Below, one piece after another: positions 1-12,700 of a DNA stretch of 64,000 nt. How positions within the stretch are numbered: position 1 is the stretch's first letter; every line of letters starts with the position of its first letter. The position numbers were made by a program, and so were the translations under genes. The DNA is from Tetraselmis striata. Taxonomy: Eukaryota; Chlorophyta; Chlorodendrophyceae; Chlorodendrales; Chlorodendraceae. Below the pieces are notes generated by a model, which worked only from the letters and a program-made list of their open reading frames with translations, was not told the origin of the DNA and did not search any database. The stretch lies in assembly GCA_006384855.1 (NCBI GenBank), contig VCJN01002757.1, positions 1-64,000 of the forward strand, given 5' to 3'.

Positions 1-299
1 GGGCAGGAGGCGCCCAGGACCCCGGTCAGTGCACAACACAGCGCCGTAGCTCCTAGTGGTTCTTATTATTGTGCACGACTTTCATACGAACGAATGCCAA
101 AATTGGATACCGTTCCTATGACAACATGTGTATATGTTAACAAGTTATTCTAGGAGTTTATGATAGCTGACAGGAACTACAAGTGTTACCATAACTCTTA
201 CAAGAATAAGGATTGTTGGAAGATCCCTAGTTCCAAGAACAAGAAATACTGGTACGTATGGGTTGCCTTGGCACCTGCGATCATAATGATGCAAGGGTA

Positions 300-450
300 T
301 GACGTGATGAGAACGTGGCAAGAAAAAGACTGCGAATAGTAGCCTGCCTGCCAGAGGTCAAATGCAGACAAAACCCAGCGGGGAAATAGCGAATGCTCAT
401 TTTGAGGTTGCATGTAAGCGCAGTTACAGAGTTATAATAATAAGGGTTCT
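300..450. repeat. dispersed repeat family A, copy 1
   Basis: About 150 bp that recurs, diverged, at 10690-10870 and 11640-11825. Shared landmarks in order are an 'actgcgaat' block, 'aggtcaaatg(c/t)agac(a/g)aa', 'agcggaa(c/a)', 'gcgaatgct' and a later 'catg(t/c)aa' plus 'ttgaggct'. It lies downstream of the first ankyrin exon, probably in an intron or the 3' part of that gene. No ends or target duplications could be fixed. Confidence 0.6.
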
Positions 451-633
451 TATAGGCTGCGTCAGCGTCCATGATGTTCCGGTAGTATGCTGCGCCCATG
501 CCTGCCAGATCGCCTACTGCTGCAGATATATTCTGTTGTATTCCCCCCTCCCACCCCTCCCCCACTTCCCCCGCCCCACCACCTTCTTTCCTTCCCTCTG
601 CGTCACCCCAGCGCAGGTACAGGCTTGGCTCAC

Positions 634-3168
634 CTTGCCCGGGTTGGCGGCGGCATGTAGAGGCGTCCGGCCGCCGGTGTCCGCGCAGACAGGGTCCACG
701 CCCGGATGCGCCAGCAGTGCCGCCACCACCTGCGCGTGGCCCAGATTGGCGGCAGTCCACAGGGCGCTCTGCCCAGCCGCGTTGCGCGCGTTGACATCCA
801 CCTTGGGCGCGCTCAGCAGGGCAACCACCACCTCCAGCCGGCCCTGATTGGCGGCGGTGAAGAGCGGGCTGACGCCCTCAGCGTCCTTGAGGTTGACGTC
901 CGCACCCGCCTCTATCAGCCAAGATACCGCACGCGCATGCCCTTGATTGGCGGCGAGCCAAAGGCAGGAGCAGCCCTCCTCGTCCTGGGCGTCCACCCTG
1001 CCGCCAGACGCCTCTAGGTGTGCCCGCATGGAAGCAAGGTCGCCCACGCTAGCCGCTTCCCAGGCGTTATCCGACGGAGGATAGCTCACCACTTCCTCCT
1101 CCTTTGCCTCCTCCTGCGGCTGCAGCTCGTTCGCGGCCGCCCGGGGCACCTCCACAGCCTCCGCGGCGGCTGGTGCGGGCACGCTGTCATCTTCCAGCAC
1201 GCCGTAGTCAGCCAGAGGATCAAACTTTGCGGCAGCGGCTTCAGGGGCCGGGGCAGCAGCTGTGGAGACCGGTGCACCAGCCTTGGAGGTGGAGGCAGGG
1301 GTGGCCTTGGGGGCGGAGGCAGATGCCTTGGGGGCTGGAGTGTCAGTTTTGGTCGCCGGGGTAGGCTGGGCCGTGGGGGCCACCGCAGCCCTAGCGTCAG
1401 ACCTTGGCTGCGCCGCCATTGCCGCATAGGAGGGCTTGGGGGCAGCTCCGGGAGCAGCCGCAGCCGCAGCTCGCGGCGCAGGTGCATACCTGGAGGCAGG
1501 CGCAGGGGCTGCGGGCCTAGGGGCAGGGCTCACGCCACCGAGCGCACTGGCATGCGTGGGCGCGACCGGTCTCGGGGCGGCTGAGGGCCTGGGAGCTGCG
1601 CTGAGGGATGCCGGGGAAGAGGGCTTGGGAGCGGGGCTGGGGGCTTTGGTTGCAGGGACGGCACCTTGCTTGGCTGAAGCTGTTTGGGCGGTGGGTTCGG
1701 CGGCTGGTGGCGTTGGCTTGAGGGCAGCGGGAGCTGGCGCGGGAGCATGCTCTGTTTCGGGGGCAGCAGGAGCTAGCGCTGGAGAAGCGTCGGCTGGCTT
1801 GGGGGCAGCGGGAGCTGACGCCGGAGGAGCGTGCTCTTTGTTGGGGGCAGCAGGAGCTGGCGCTGGAGGAGCATGCTCTGTTTTAGGGGCAGCGGGAGCT
1901 GGCGTCGGAGGAGCGTGTGCTGGCTTGGGGGCAGCGGGAGCTGGCGCTGGAGGAGCATGCTCTGTTTTAGGGGCAGCGGGAGCTGGCGTCGGAGGAGCGT
2001 GTGCTGGCTTGGGGGCAGCGGGAGCTGGCGCTGGAGGAGCATGCTCTGTTTTGGGGGCAGCAGGAGCTGGCACCGGAGGAGCGTGTGCTGGCCCGGGGGC
2101 AGTGGGAGCTGGCGCCGAAGGAGCGTCCGCTAGCTTGGGCGCAGCCGGAGCTGGCGCCGGGGGAGCATGCTCTGTTTTGGGGGCAGTAGGAGCTGGCGCT
2201 GTAGGAGCGTACGCTGGCCCGCGGGCAGCGGGACCTGGCGCTGGAGTAGCATGCGCTGGCCCAGGGGCAGCGGAGGCATCCTTGGGGAGGGAGGCCATGG
2301 GGCTGGGCGGCTTCTTCTCGGCAGCGTCTGGTGTGGCTGGTGGCTTGAGCGCCGCTCGCTTGGCAGGACTGGCTGGCGCGACGTCACCTGGTTTACGACT
2401 GGCATCGGACTGCGAGTTTTGCGTAGCTGGGGCGGGTTCAGCTGGAATGGGCGCCACCGCGGGGGCAGCTTTCTTCTCGGCAGTTGACTGGGGGGCGGCT
2501 GGGGCTCCCTTCTCGACGGAAAATACCGTGGGGGAAGCTGTTGTGATAGCAGCCGGGGGAGGGACGGCTGGGCCCACCACGGAGACGGGGGGCACCTTCT
2601 CATGTCTCGGCTTGGGAGCAGCTGATGTGGGGGCGGCTGGCGCTTTCGCAGCGACGGTACCGGTTGCCGCCTTCGACTGCGCGGGTGGGGTGTTGTCGAC
2701 AGTCGGAGCGGACGGCGCCCGCTCGGGTTTGGCAGCTTTACCAGCATCCGCCGCCGACGAGGGGTGCCGTCGGCCACGCATAAGCTTGCGCGCCAGCAGC
2801 CCGGCGCCCACTGCTCCCGCCACCGCGACTGCGGCGCCGATCGTCAGCGGCATGCGGCCGGCGGCGGACGGCTTGGATAATCCGCCGCAGCACGGCTTCT
2901 TCGCCACGGGTAGTTTCGGGACTGCCTCCATCACCGTCGAGACTGGCTCGGCCTCATCCTCGCTATCAAAAGGGTCGTTCACCTTGTCGTCGGCATCGCC
3001 ATCGGCGGTGCCACGACAGCAGGGTGGCAGCGCCTCCTCTTGCTCGGTAACGGGCGAGTGGACGGCCATAGCCTCGGCCAGGGCGAACTGTTCCGACGCG
3101 CGAAGGAGCGCGCGCTCCTGGGTGTCGACCTCCTCCGTGCCGTTATCTGGGTGAGAAATGGGAGACAT
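634..3168 (-). CDS. Ankyrin-repeat protein, first exon (gene incomplete at left edge)
   Basis: One long open exon of 845 codons starts at the ATG at 3168 and ends at a good splice donor (AAG|GTGAGC) whose last exon base is 634. Residues 1-100 are acidic and hydrophilic. A single membrane segment lies near residues 104-128 (Ala/Gly/Val-rich) and is followed by a basic stretch (RKLMRGRR), so a tail-out membrane anchor is likely. Residues about 130-690 are low-complexity Ala/Pro/Lys, including roughly a dozen copies of a 14-residue unit (PAPAAPK.EHAPP.), seen as 42-bp tandem repeats at about 1740-2290. From about residue 695 come four or five ankyrin repeats, recognisable by ADVN, LWLAANQGHA, LFTAANQGR and TPLHAAA. 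The ankyrin stack is cut by the intron, so the gene should continue to the left. The partner is unknown. The Pro/Ala domain could be a flexible spacer holding the ankyrin head away from a membrane. Confidence 0.8.
1740..2290. repeat. 42-bp coding tandem repeat inside the ankyrin gene
   Basis: About 12 units of 42 bp, in frame, encode the PAPAAPK(T/P)(E/A)HAPP unit. Two variants alternate, one with TEHAPPA and one with PAHAPPT, which suggests expansion by two-unit blocks. Copy number is likely to vary between strains. Confidence 0.8.
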
Positions 3169-4015
3169 GCTCGGTACTTGGCTCGCGTTCGGTGGGTTGT
3201 AGGTCTTCCTGAATCAGCAGTGCCAGTCTGGGGCCACAGCGAGTGGCTCCCTGCTGAGGCCCGACCGATGCTGAAGAGGGTTGACGAGGGGAAAAGCCAC
3301 TCCAACGCCGGTGCTACTCAGCTAGCGCCAACTAGTGCCTAGCCACTGGGCGCCCCCGACAACCGGCAAGCCGCAAGTCGACCGGCGATACACTTAAGCG
3401 AAAGGTTCAAGCAGTGGATGGGTGGGTCGGCTATCCGCCACGGCACCGTGCCTCAAGCAGTGCAAAGTGTGGGAGGTGGCGGGCTCGGCGGTGGGACAAA
3501 TACTCTCGGTGGGCTTTGGGCTACCATTAGTATTACTTTTTGGTTCCGGGAGAGCGTCAAGAGGATGCACGGAAAGTACCAGTAGTCGCTAAGCGAGTGA
3601 GGGTGGCACTCGTATTCATCGATGATGATGGGAAAATTAGCCGCCCTGACCGGCGCCGTCGACGATGGCATCATCCGACTTTATTTCGTCGGCACGTGCA
3701 TATGCCCCACCTTCTCGATGATCTGGCGGCCAGATCGACGCCATATCGGACACATTTCCGATCCAGGATTCTGTGATCCCATCGCGTTAGCTTAGTGTTA
3801 GTACTTCCGTACTGTTCTGTGAGCTGGGGCGCTGCTGGTGTGGCAGATTTTAGGCGGATACCGGCGGAGCAGAGCGAGAACCGCGCGCCGCGCCCGCCAT
3901 ATTCAGCTGCTGCAACTGCCAGTGTACATTGTGATATATATTTATTTACATGAGCTAGCTGCGGAATTAAGGCGATATCAGGAAATCACCAGAAAAGGAC
4001 AATCGGAAAGGTCCT
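3169..4015. other. Intergenic, no gene seen
   Basis: Region upstream of the ankyrin gene. Only short overlapping open frames on both strands with no recognisable domain; it should contain the ankyrin promoter, but I see no clear TATA box. Confidence 0.4.
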
Positions 4016-4627
4016 CTACAACAACTGCGAGGTGGAAGCAGTAGCAGGAGAGGATGCAGAATGGGCACGAGCCCACGCATCAGACTTCATTGGCCATCTG
4101 CACACCGGCAGAGAGAATGCCGCCCAGGGTACCATGCACGCAAGCAAAGACCGCTGCAACAGCCCCCGCCGTGTGCGCGGCAGGTGACGGCGCATCTCGG
4201 CAGGTTGGCTAGCGAGAAAGTTCCGAAGTGCCTGCACGGACTGACCACGAAGGAAGCATGAGGTCGGAGGGGAAGGACCGCCAGGGAAGTTGCGCACAGC
4301 CAGCAACACCGCGAAGATGTAGACCACCGTCAAAGCGGACTTCCTGAGACGGCCGCGGTCCTCAACCACAAAAGGGTAGTACCGGTGAACACCCTGCACT
4401 GGGGCGGAAGACGCCCGGTCCGCTGCCAACTTACTCTGCTCCGCCTCGGTCGCCGCGATCCCCGGGGTGAACCAGCGGGGGTCGTTGCTCCAAGTGGGGG
4501 TCGTAGTGGAGGACACGCACGCGAAGTCGATCATGAAATCGCACGCCGCCCCCCGCCCCACCCCGCCAGCGTCAAGTCCGACGGCCGCGAGCGGTCCGTT
4601 GGGCGCAGCCCAGCCCACTCGTCTCAA
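4016..4627 (-). pseudogene. Retroelement relic, C-terminal endonuclease-like segment
   Basis: A 203-codon frame whose N-terminal half has the cadence of the region downstream of reverse transcriptase in some algal non-LTR elements: an MIDFACVSS block, then a proline/acidic linker with E.EQSKLAADR, then HRYYPFVVEDRGRL. This matches the order seen in the ORF at 38726-40099 (AVDTTI, then ERRKIQKY, then a FVP...SEFG block). The C-terminal part has lost similarity. No reverse transcriptase motif could be read in the upstream 2 kb, so this looks like a 5'-truncated or decayed copy. Assignment to a particular clade is inference. Confidence 0.4.
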
Positions 4628-7340
4628 GTGGATGGCGTTGGCGGCAGCGGCTGCACGCTTGCAGAGGCTGTGGCGTTAGGGGGGGGGGGGGGGGCACCGA
4701 TGAGACGGATGGCCGTAAAAAGCCAGCCCGACATGTTAGCGGCAGTCCACGAGGTGGAGTGCTCGGCACGGGCGACAGCCCAAAAGTAAGTCTTGGCCAA
4801 GGAAACCGGGACCGTGGCGGGGGGGTGGGAGGGGGGGGGGGGGGGGGGGGGGGGGAGGGGCTACTAGACGGTGTCGATGAAGGTTGGCAACTCGGGAGTG
4901 CTCGGCGACAGGGAAGAGGAGCACGCGTAAGTCGTCGTTAGTTGCCGCGCCGTATGGCGCGGCCCTACCTGTCGTGGTACACTTGCATGGTGATGTTGTA
5001 CGAGCCGACGTGTATATGCCGCAAACTCAACACGACACGCATGTAAGCACCTCACCCGGGTGAAGAACATGACCTTGACGACCGCAGCCATGAGGGCCCG
5101 GAGGTCGTACCGGTAATTGGGGGCGAGGGGCAGCAACGATTAGCTTGGCACGTTCAACAAACGAGTAAGCAACATCAGCATGTAGCGGGACCCTCATGGG
5201 AAGAGCCTCCAGGCGCCATTGCCGGAGCATAAGATCGCGACGCGCAACGGTGAGGTGCAGGTTGCTTGATGTAGCAATGAGGTCGATGTTGTTGAATTCG
5301 AAGAATCAACGTGCTGATGGCCGACATCCGCATGTAGAGTTGCATCGAGTTAGCCCCAATGTGACCCCATTGGCCCACTCACCGATCCAAGCGATGTACC
5401 GAACATATGTAGCAATAGTCTTCCGACGGGCTGATGTTCTCCGAGTCGTGACAAAACTCGGCGAGCAGTGCCAGCCTCCCGGTGTCGCTCTTGAGAGTCG
5501 AAGCGGTGATCGAACGAGAGAGCCAGAGAGGAGGTCGAAGTCGCATTGTACCACCTCGTCTGAACAAAATGCCTCATGAAGACGGGTCCGAAGTGAAGCT
5601 GCCCATGGGGCGAGAGCTTCGCCGGGCTCGTCAATTACGTAATATGTGCGACGTTTGACAAAAGCGGTAACAATAAGGGCCGGGCATTTTGGAAAAGAAA
5701 ACGGGTGCGCCCGCCAAGTTGATGGCAGTTGCATTGTAATCGTTGGACGGATTAGACTCGGTCCGGCTTTGTGGCGGGGCAAGTTAAGGTAGGACGGGCA
5801 CCCCGCGCGCCCGTCGCGCTCGTAGCGCGCGTACTGCGAGTAGCGTATACTCGCGAATGGAGGTCGTTGCGAACCCGCTGTAACCCGTAGAGTAAATGGC
5901 ACGGGAGACGGGTTGATGAACTGTAGTGTGCACATGTGCGAATGGTTGAGCCGCAGTCGGTTATTGGTGCATGGAGCGCCGCACCGAGGAACGTCTTAAA
6001 AAAGTCCACAAGGTATTGGAGTCCGGTCCGGACATGGGGCGCTCATCTCGCCGTTGAGCTACCAGGGTCACTCCGCATTACGGCAACCGCCGAAAGTTGG
6101 CCTAGCAAAGCGCTGGCAGCTCCGGCGAAAGGCGCCCCACGTCATCAGGCTTGCTAGTCTTCGCACCCACGCCCCCACCCGCCGTCGCGCCCATGCCCAC
6201 GTCCACGCCCGCGCCTGGCGAGCGTCGCATGCACGCGGGCGGTAGCCGTAGCCTTGGCACTACTGGCGACCGTTGTCTCGAAGACTATGTGCTCGTAGTC
6301 ATGCATCAAGGTCACCGTGCGTGCCACGCTGAAAGCGATCTCATTCAGCCTCCGGAATAAGAAGGTCAGACAAAACAAAACGCCTTGTCGATGGCCTCAA
6401 TGTGGTTGGCTGGTTGCGAGCACACGCAGGGTAAGGGATGAAGTTTTGGCTGGCAACTGGAACGGAGGGTAGCATCTCGTCGAGAGCCACGAAAAGAGCA
6501 GCGGTGTGAGCCCCAAAGCACGTCATGCAAATGTATTCCTTCTAAGCCGCTACGCAGAATGTTGAGTAGACGCCGGTCACCTTGATTAGTTGAGGTAGTT
6601 GTTCGTCAAGTACTCGGTCAAGTAGTGGCTGGTCCGTAACGGGAACATACCGGGCACCCGGGCGGCTAACCAGCCGAACGTCATTGAAATCTTGCTATGC
6701 TCTGCAGTAGCTCTGGCACTTCGAAGTAGTCGCCCTCGCCACTCGCATTTTTTGCTCCGGCACGACCACTCTGGGCTGCCTCTAGCATTGGGGCTCCCCC
6801 GCCGCCCGCCGCATGTCCCGCGTCGCCCTGCCCAAACCCGGAGCCATGTGCCCCGACTCCATCGGCACCGCGTCCACGAGCCGTCAATTGAGCCGGCCAC
6901 AAAGTGGGCTCTAGCAGCAATCAACGCAGACTAGGCATGCATGTCCGCTCGAAGCAACTCAAGTGTCGGCTCGGCGACGGGTTCCTCTCCATCTAACATG
7001 GTAACGCACGGACGTTCGGACTAGAATATCACATCACTTGGATGGTGAGTCGGGTGCGGTCTTTAAACGACCTGTGACCTTGCCCACAACATGCTACGGG
7101 ACAATTAATCGTTGTGTGGAACACGATGAAACTGGAAGACGGCAAGCTCAGCTGCCGCGGCTGCTTTAATGTAAGCTCATGATGCACATGAAGGGGCACA
7201 TCGACGAGTGAACTAGAAACCCCCCACCGCTCCAGCAGCACATGCAGCTAGAATGCGGGCAGGAACGGAGGAACACCATTACAAACTAGTTTTGTTAGAA
7301 CATACCGTCGTACCCGCGTCCATTTAAGCGCGCACATCTA
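4628..7340. other. Gene-poor relic DNA with two long G runs
   Basis: Only short, overlapping, low-similarity frames on both strands. G runs of 16 (4679-4694) and 25 bases (4831-4855). The segment may be the decayed body of the retroelement whose tail is at 4016-4627, but I could not read a polymerase motif. An AT-rich stretch at about 7335-7400 (TTTTATATT...TTTTATTTTTAG) precedes the monooxygenase gene and is the best place for its promoter. Confidence 0.35.
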
Positions 7341-7751
7341 TTTTATATTGTTGGCGGGTTTTATATTTCATATTTTGTATTCCTGTCGGGTTTTATTTTT
7401 AGCACCAGATGATTGGAAAAACCCTGCAAAGCCCCTCGTAGTCCCCTGGCCCGCAGAATGAAGAGCCAGCACCAACCTGATGGAGTCACCACGACCTTCC
7501 GCGCCCGCCAATGTGCGTGTTCTGTAGTCGCCAATGTCAGCAGGTTTATCCGGTTCTCACTACCGCTCCAAACGACAGCCCTCCACTGCGTTCTCTGTCA
7601 CTCTCACGGTCAACGAAGTAGGAAATCGGTCGTGTCCTCGCCGGCACTGGCATCCCTGGTCGGCAACAGGCGTGCGCTTTACGCTCACCAGCGGACGAGC
7701 CGATCTGCGGTGAGAGTAGGTACCCTGTACCAGCACATCGTGCGAGAACAG

Positions 7752-9703
7752 ATGGCGCGCCTCCCGCCGGCCACGGCGACCCAGCGGAACCGCCGCCCGC
7801 TGCCGCTCGCGGTGTCGACGACTACCTCATCGCGCCGCCAGGCGGCCGTGAGGCGGCTGCGGGTGCTTGCGGCCGTGGACAAGGAGGCGGTGGTTGTGGG
7901 CGGAGGGCCCGCAGGGCTGTCGTCGGCCATGATGCTCGCGGCGCGCGGCTGGCGGAAGGTCACGGTGCGCAGTCCCCTATCCTACCCACCCCCCCCCGCC
8001 CCCGCTCCGGTATCTTTCCGCCACCCCCCCTCCCTCCCCCCCACCCGCGCCTCGTCCGAAGAATTTCGCGCCAGAATTTCATCAACACGAATCCCGGCTT
8101 GCTTCATAGGTCCCTGGCCAACCACTGTGACCCAACTCTAGCAATTCCCAGGCACTCTTGATGGCTTTGGATGGGTTGAGTACATGAGGCCACCATTGCT
8201 GTTTTGCACTCATGGGGTGCCCATAACCCTTTTTAATTTGTGTTTGTTACTACGGTGACCACCTTGGGACACCGCCATACTACACGGGGGGTTCGATTAG
8301 CGACTAGTGGCAGTAGCGTGCGATTTGAGCTACTTCTCTGAGCCTGCAGCGTTTCGGTGGGACAGGTGCTGGAGGGGCGCGACAGCGTGACTGGGTACGA
8401 CCCGTCGCTTGGCTTCGTGTACATGATTGACGGCCGCGGGCAGGACGCACTGCGGGGCGTGGATCCCTCGCTGGTCGACGACCTCGCGGAGCGCGCCGCG
8501 GGGTGAGTGCCCCCCCCCCCCCCCCCCCCCCCACCTCTCTTCCCCCTCTTCTCCCGCTCACCCCGCCCACCTCCCTATTCGGGCTGACAGCGGAGAGGCA
8601 TGGCCTATATCCCCCCCCCCCCCAACGCCTCCACTCCCCGCCCACCCAGCAAGGCAATGCGCACGGAGATCACAGTGTACAAGCCGGATGGCACCACCTC
8701 CGAGCTCGGCCTGGACACCGCATTCCAGCAGTACTGGATCGCGCGCTACGAGTTCATGGCGGTGCTTTACAACGCGGTGCCTCCCTCCTCCCCCCCTTGG
8801 CCATGAGATGGTGCCCCGTGTCTGCCTCGGCCTCAGCCGCTGTTGTAGCCGTCGCGTTACTGTGAATGCTGTGCCATGGCCCAGATGATGCGCCTGTTTG
8901 GGGACTCCATCAGCCTGGTGGCCGCCACGCGCTGCACCGCCGTCGAGCAGGATGAGGTGCGGCCTACCCCAATGCACACAGGCAGCAAGCGGGCACCTAA
9001 AACGCGCGCTGCCACCGCGTGCTGCACCTGGCGGCGGTGGTTTTACTGGTGGCGGCTCCCCAGGGCGGCCGGGTGGCAGTGCACACGCAGCATGCGGACG
9101 GCGGGACGGCGGTGCTGACGCCCGACCTGGTCATCGGCGCCGACGGCATCAACTCCGCCGTTCGCAAGGTGCGGCATGCCTGCCCTCTTGCCCCCCCCCC
9201 CCTCCCCCCCTCCTCGCCAATCTCATGCTGCTGCGGGCGCTGAGGGGTGCGCGCATGTGGGGTTGTGGGTGGATGGATGGGTGCCCCATCCGCTGGCAGT
9301 CCTTGGAGAGCAAGGACCCTGACACGTTTGGCGTGGAGAAACGCCCCTCTGCCAGCGCTGGCTTGCAGTACAAGGTACCGTGCCCCTCCCTCCTACCGAG
9401 TCACAATTGGCGCCGTGATGGATGCCAGAGCGTGTAGGCATGCCACAGGCAGATAGCCTCCCCCCCTGGGCGCCCGGACACTTTGCAGTTGCGCAGGAGG
9501 TCTCTTGTGCCCGCTGGCTGCCCCCCCTCCCCAACTCCCCCTCTCCTTCTGTGATGTGCACACACAATCCTTCCGTTGCGCGCCCGGCAGGTGCTGTCCT
9601 TGCCGCTAAACTTCGCCCTGCCAGACGGCAAGACGTTCCCGCTGCAGAAGAAGAACGCCACCTCCTTGATGGCGCTTCAGGGCGCGCTCAAGGTGACTGC
9701 GCG

Positions 9704-9737
<34 letters not shown>

Positions 9738-12700
9738 ACCCTTTCTGGCCCAAGCACACCGCCACCAGCGGACTTGCCGGCACGGAACCTTGACGGTGCT
9801 GCCCTTTGTTAGGGCAATGACACGGCGCTGCGATTGGGCTTCCTGCCCACCAACCCGGACACGGACTTCTGCACTGCCAACATCATCCGCTACCCCAGCC
9901 ACAAGGTGCGCCCTACGCCCATGCTGTGCGCCGCGGCGGGAACCTCCGTTGGGGAACCCAGTTGGGGAAAAGCGGCTTCGGGGAGGGCGGCAGACGCGCC
10001 AGGGGTGTGCCTCGCCAAGTGCTGCTGCTGACGCACCGGGTTAGATATGGAGCCTCAAGACCGGCGAGGAGCTGACAGCCTTTCTGGAGAAATCCTTCCC
10101 GCAGCTCGACATCCGGAAGGCATCATCCCCCCCTCCCCCTCCCCCCCCCCCCCCGCCGCGCATGACCCGACCGCCCCTATTAGCATGGAAGTCCGGCAAT
10201 TAGAACTAGAATGTAGATAGAAAATGTGTTGCTAGTTTGGGTTATTCTGAAAGAGAGCTGACGGATACATCTCGGTCATATTGCGAATTGGTTCCAGAAA
10301 GCACTGAGGACAGTGTTTGAGTTTGTTTCGTCCGTTTATTTGGGAAAAGTAATGTGCATTGTTTGAAGATAAATGTCAATACGGGAATCCGGACCGATGC
10401 ACAGCGATTTCGCGTTAGGTACTTGTACAGATAATACTTATATATTACATTTTGCCATACCGTTTCCTACCTACACGTTATTAGTACAATGAGTACAACA
10501 CACATATCATAGATCGTCCTGGTAGTGCCATTGCTCAAGTAATAATTTATTGCAAGCGGTTTATTGCAATGCCAGGAGGGTGGCAAATTTAAACACGGCC
10601 AGGCACCGCCGTTTGAAATTGATTGCCACCCACGGGCTAGTTATACTACACTCAGGGAACGCAATTACGCGTATAATAGGAGGACGACTCCCGGTATCAC
10701 GGGTGCTGACACGGCAATGAGACCACTGCGAATAGGAACCCACCCAGCCTGCCAGGGGTCAAATGTAGACAAAGCAAAAGCGGAACTTTAGCGAATGCTC
10801 TTATAGCTAGCATGCAAGCCCAGTTTGAGGCTCATGGTAAGGGCTGTTATATCTGTGCGCCGGCAGCTGTAGAAAAAGAGAGAGAGAGGGAGAGAGACAG
10901 AGGAGACAGAGAGACAGAGACAGACAGTGAGAGATGGAGACAGACAGACAAAGACAGAGGGAGCTTACATCGAGCTGTAGGTGGTAAGAGGGCATCTCGC
11001 ATCTCGGTTGGGTAAGCAGCTAAAGCCCTGTGGCAATTGTATGTGTATCGCTGATAAATCTGGAGGCATCTGAGCAACGACGGCGCGGCTGTGGCGGGGC
11101 TTGCGCAGGTGCTGGACGCGGATGAGGCGGAGCGCTACGCCACCGCCCGCCCGGGCTCCTTCCCGGCGCCGCAGTACTGTCGGGGGCTGCAGAAGGTGGC
11201 GCAGCCCGCCCTAGCTCCTTCCCGTCCCTACGTGGGATTGTGCGGCACGGCGCGCCTTGCGCTTTCCTTTTGCATGGCCTCGGCCCCGGCTCAATGAACA
11301 GGACGCCCCCCTCCCTGCGGTCCAACCCCCGCCGCGAGCCAACCTGCCCCTCCCCACCATGGCTGCCGCTGCAGGTGGTGCCCAGCGAGGGAGGCGCGCC
11401 CGCGCAAGGCGTCCTGCTGCTGGGCGACGCCGCGCACGCGTTCCCACCCGACCTGGGGCAGGTCCTCTCCCCCTCCCTTCCATCCGGCCTTCCTCCCCCC
11501 CGTCCCGCCTCCCCAGCGCCCTCAGCTCCCATCTTGGCGATACTGCCGGAAGCGCCTTCCCGGCCAGCTCCCATTTATCCCTTTGGCCGAGCTGCCTTTT
11601 TCCATCCCACAGCATAGTTTCACAGCGCCTTCCGATAGAGGCTTCAGCCAATACACGCGCCGGCACGGTCATAAGGACACTGCGAATGAGAACATGCACG
11701 CATGTCACAGGTCAAATGTAGACGAAACAATAGCGGAACCAAAGCGCATTGCCTTGCAGGTTTCATGCAAACCCAAGTTGAGGCTTATGTATTGGGATCT
11801 TATTTAATGTGTGCTGGCACCCAAAAGCTGTGTCCATATGTGGGTGTGTGTGTGTGTGTGTGTGGATAGTTTGGTGGCTGTGGGAAGGGAGAAGGGGGGG
11901 GGGGGGGGGGGGGGCATTGTTTCCGTGCATGATGGCTCGGAGCCTTCCGTTGCGTCAGCCATATCAACCGCCACAGCCACAGCCACCGCTTCCTGTAATA
12001 TGCGTGCATTTAGGTCTCATGGTACTCAGCGATGTGAGTAGTGTCGAATGCAAGTGCTTTCCTACATCGCCTGGTAAAATGCCCTGCCTGTAGCTGCGCT
12101 GCAGAGCGCCGCGTCAGGTTGTTAACGACCCGCTTGCGCTTCCATGCAGGGCGTGAACTCGGCGCTGCAGGATGTAAAGGCGCTTGGCAAGGCACTGGAG
12201 GCGTCCGGTGATGACCTCGCGGCCGCCCTGCCTGCGTACGCCCCCCAATCCTACCCCACCCCCCTCTCCCATTCCCTTCTGTCCACTGCGCAGCGATCAC
12301 TACATCCTCATGTGTGGCTTCCTTTAGCGCACATTAGGCTCCCTCTACCCCCCCCCCCCCCCCCCCCCATCCATTTGCCCTCACTATGCCTGGAGGCCGA
12401 GTACTCACCAAAGTGGGGGGCAGTCTTGTTGATAGGGTCCAGCGGGGAAGGGGGGGGCACTAGTGGTAGCAGTTAGCGATGACGACACGGCTAGGGTAGG
12501 AAAGTTGTTGCCCTACATGTCTTCATTCCTACAGAGCCGCCAGCGTGGCTTCCAAGTGCGGCCTGTTGCCCCTCTTTGAAATTTGTATTTTTACAAGTTT
12601 ATTCCTGCCAGCCTTCCAACACACAGGCCAGCTGTCTTACGACCCGGCGGCATGAACCCGCATAGGGTGTTCATGGCGAGTAGCATGCAGCTCTCTGGAG

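Noticed and set aside
1436-3154. 572-codon open frame on the plus strand, Gly/Ala-rich
   Set aside because: It is the antisense of the ankyrin gene's Ala/Pro repeat; GC-rich 42-bp units without stops leave both strands open.
7413-7751. Longer N-terminus for the monooxygenase
   Set aside because: In frame and open, but the inner ATG at 7752 gives a compact transit-like leader; kept only as an alternative start.
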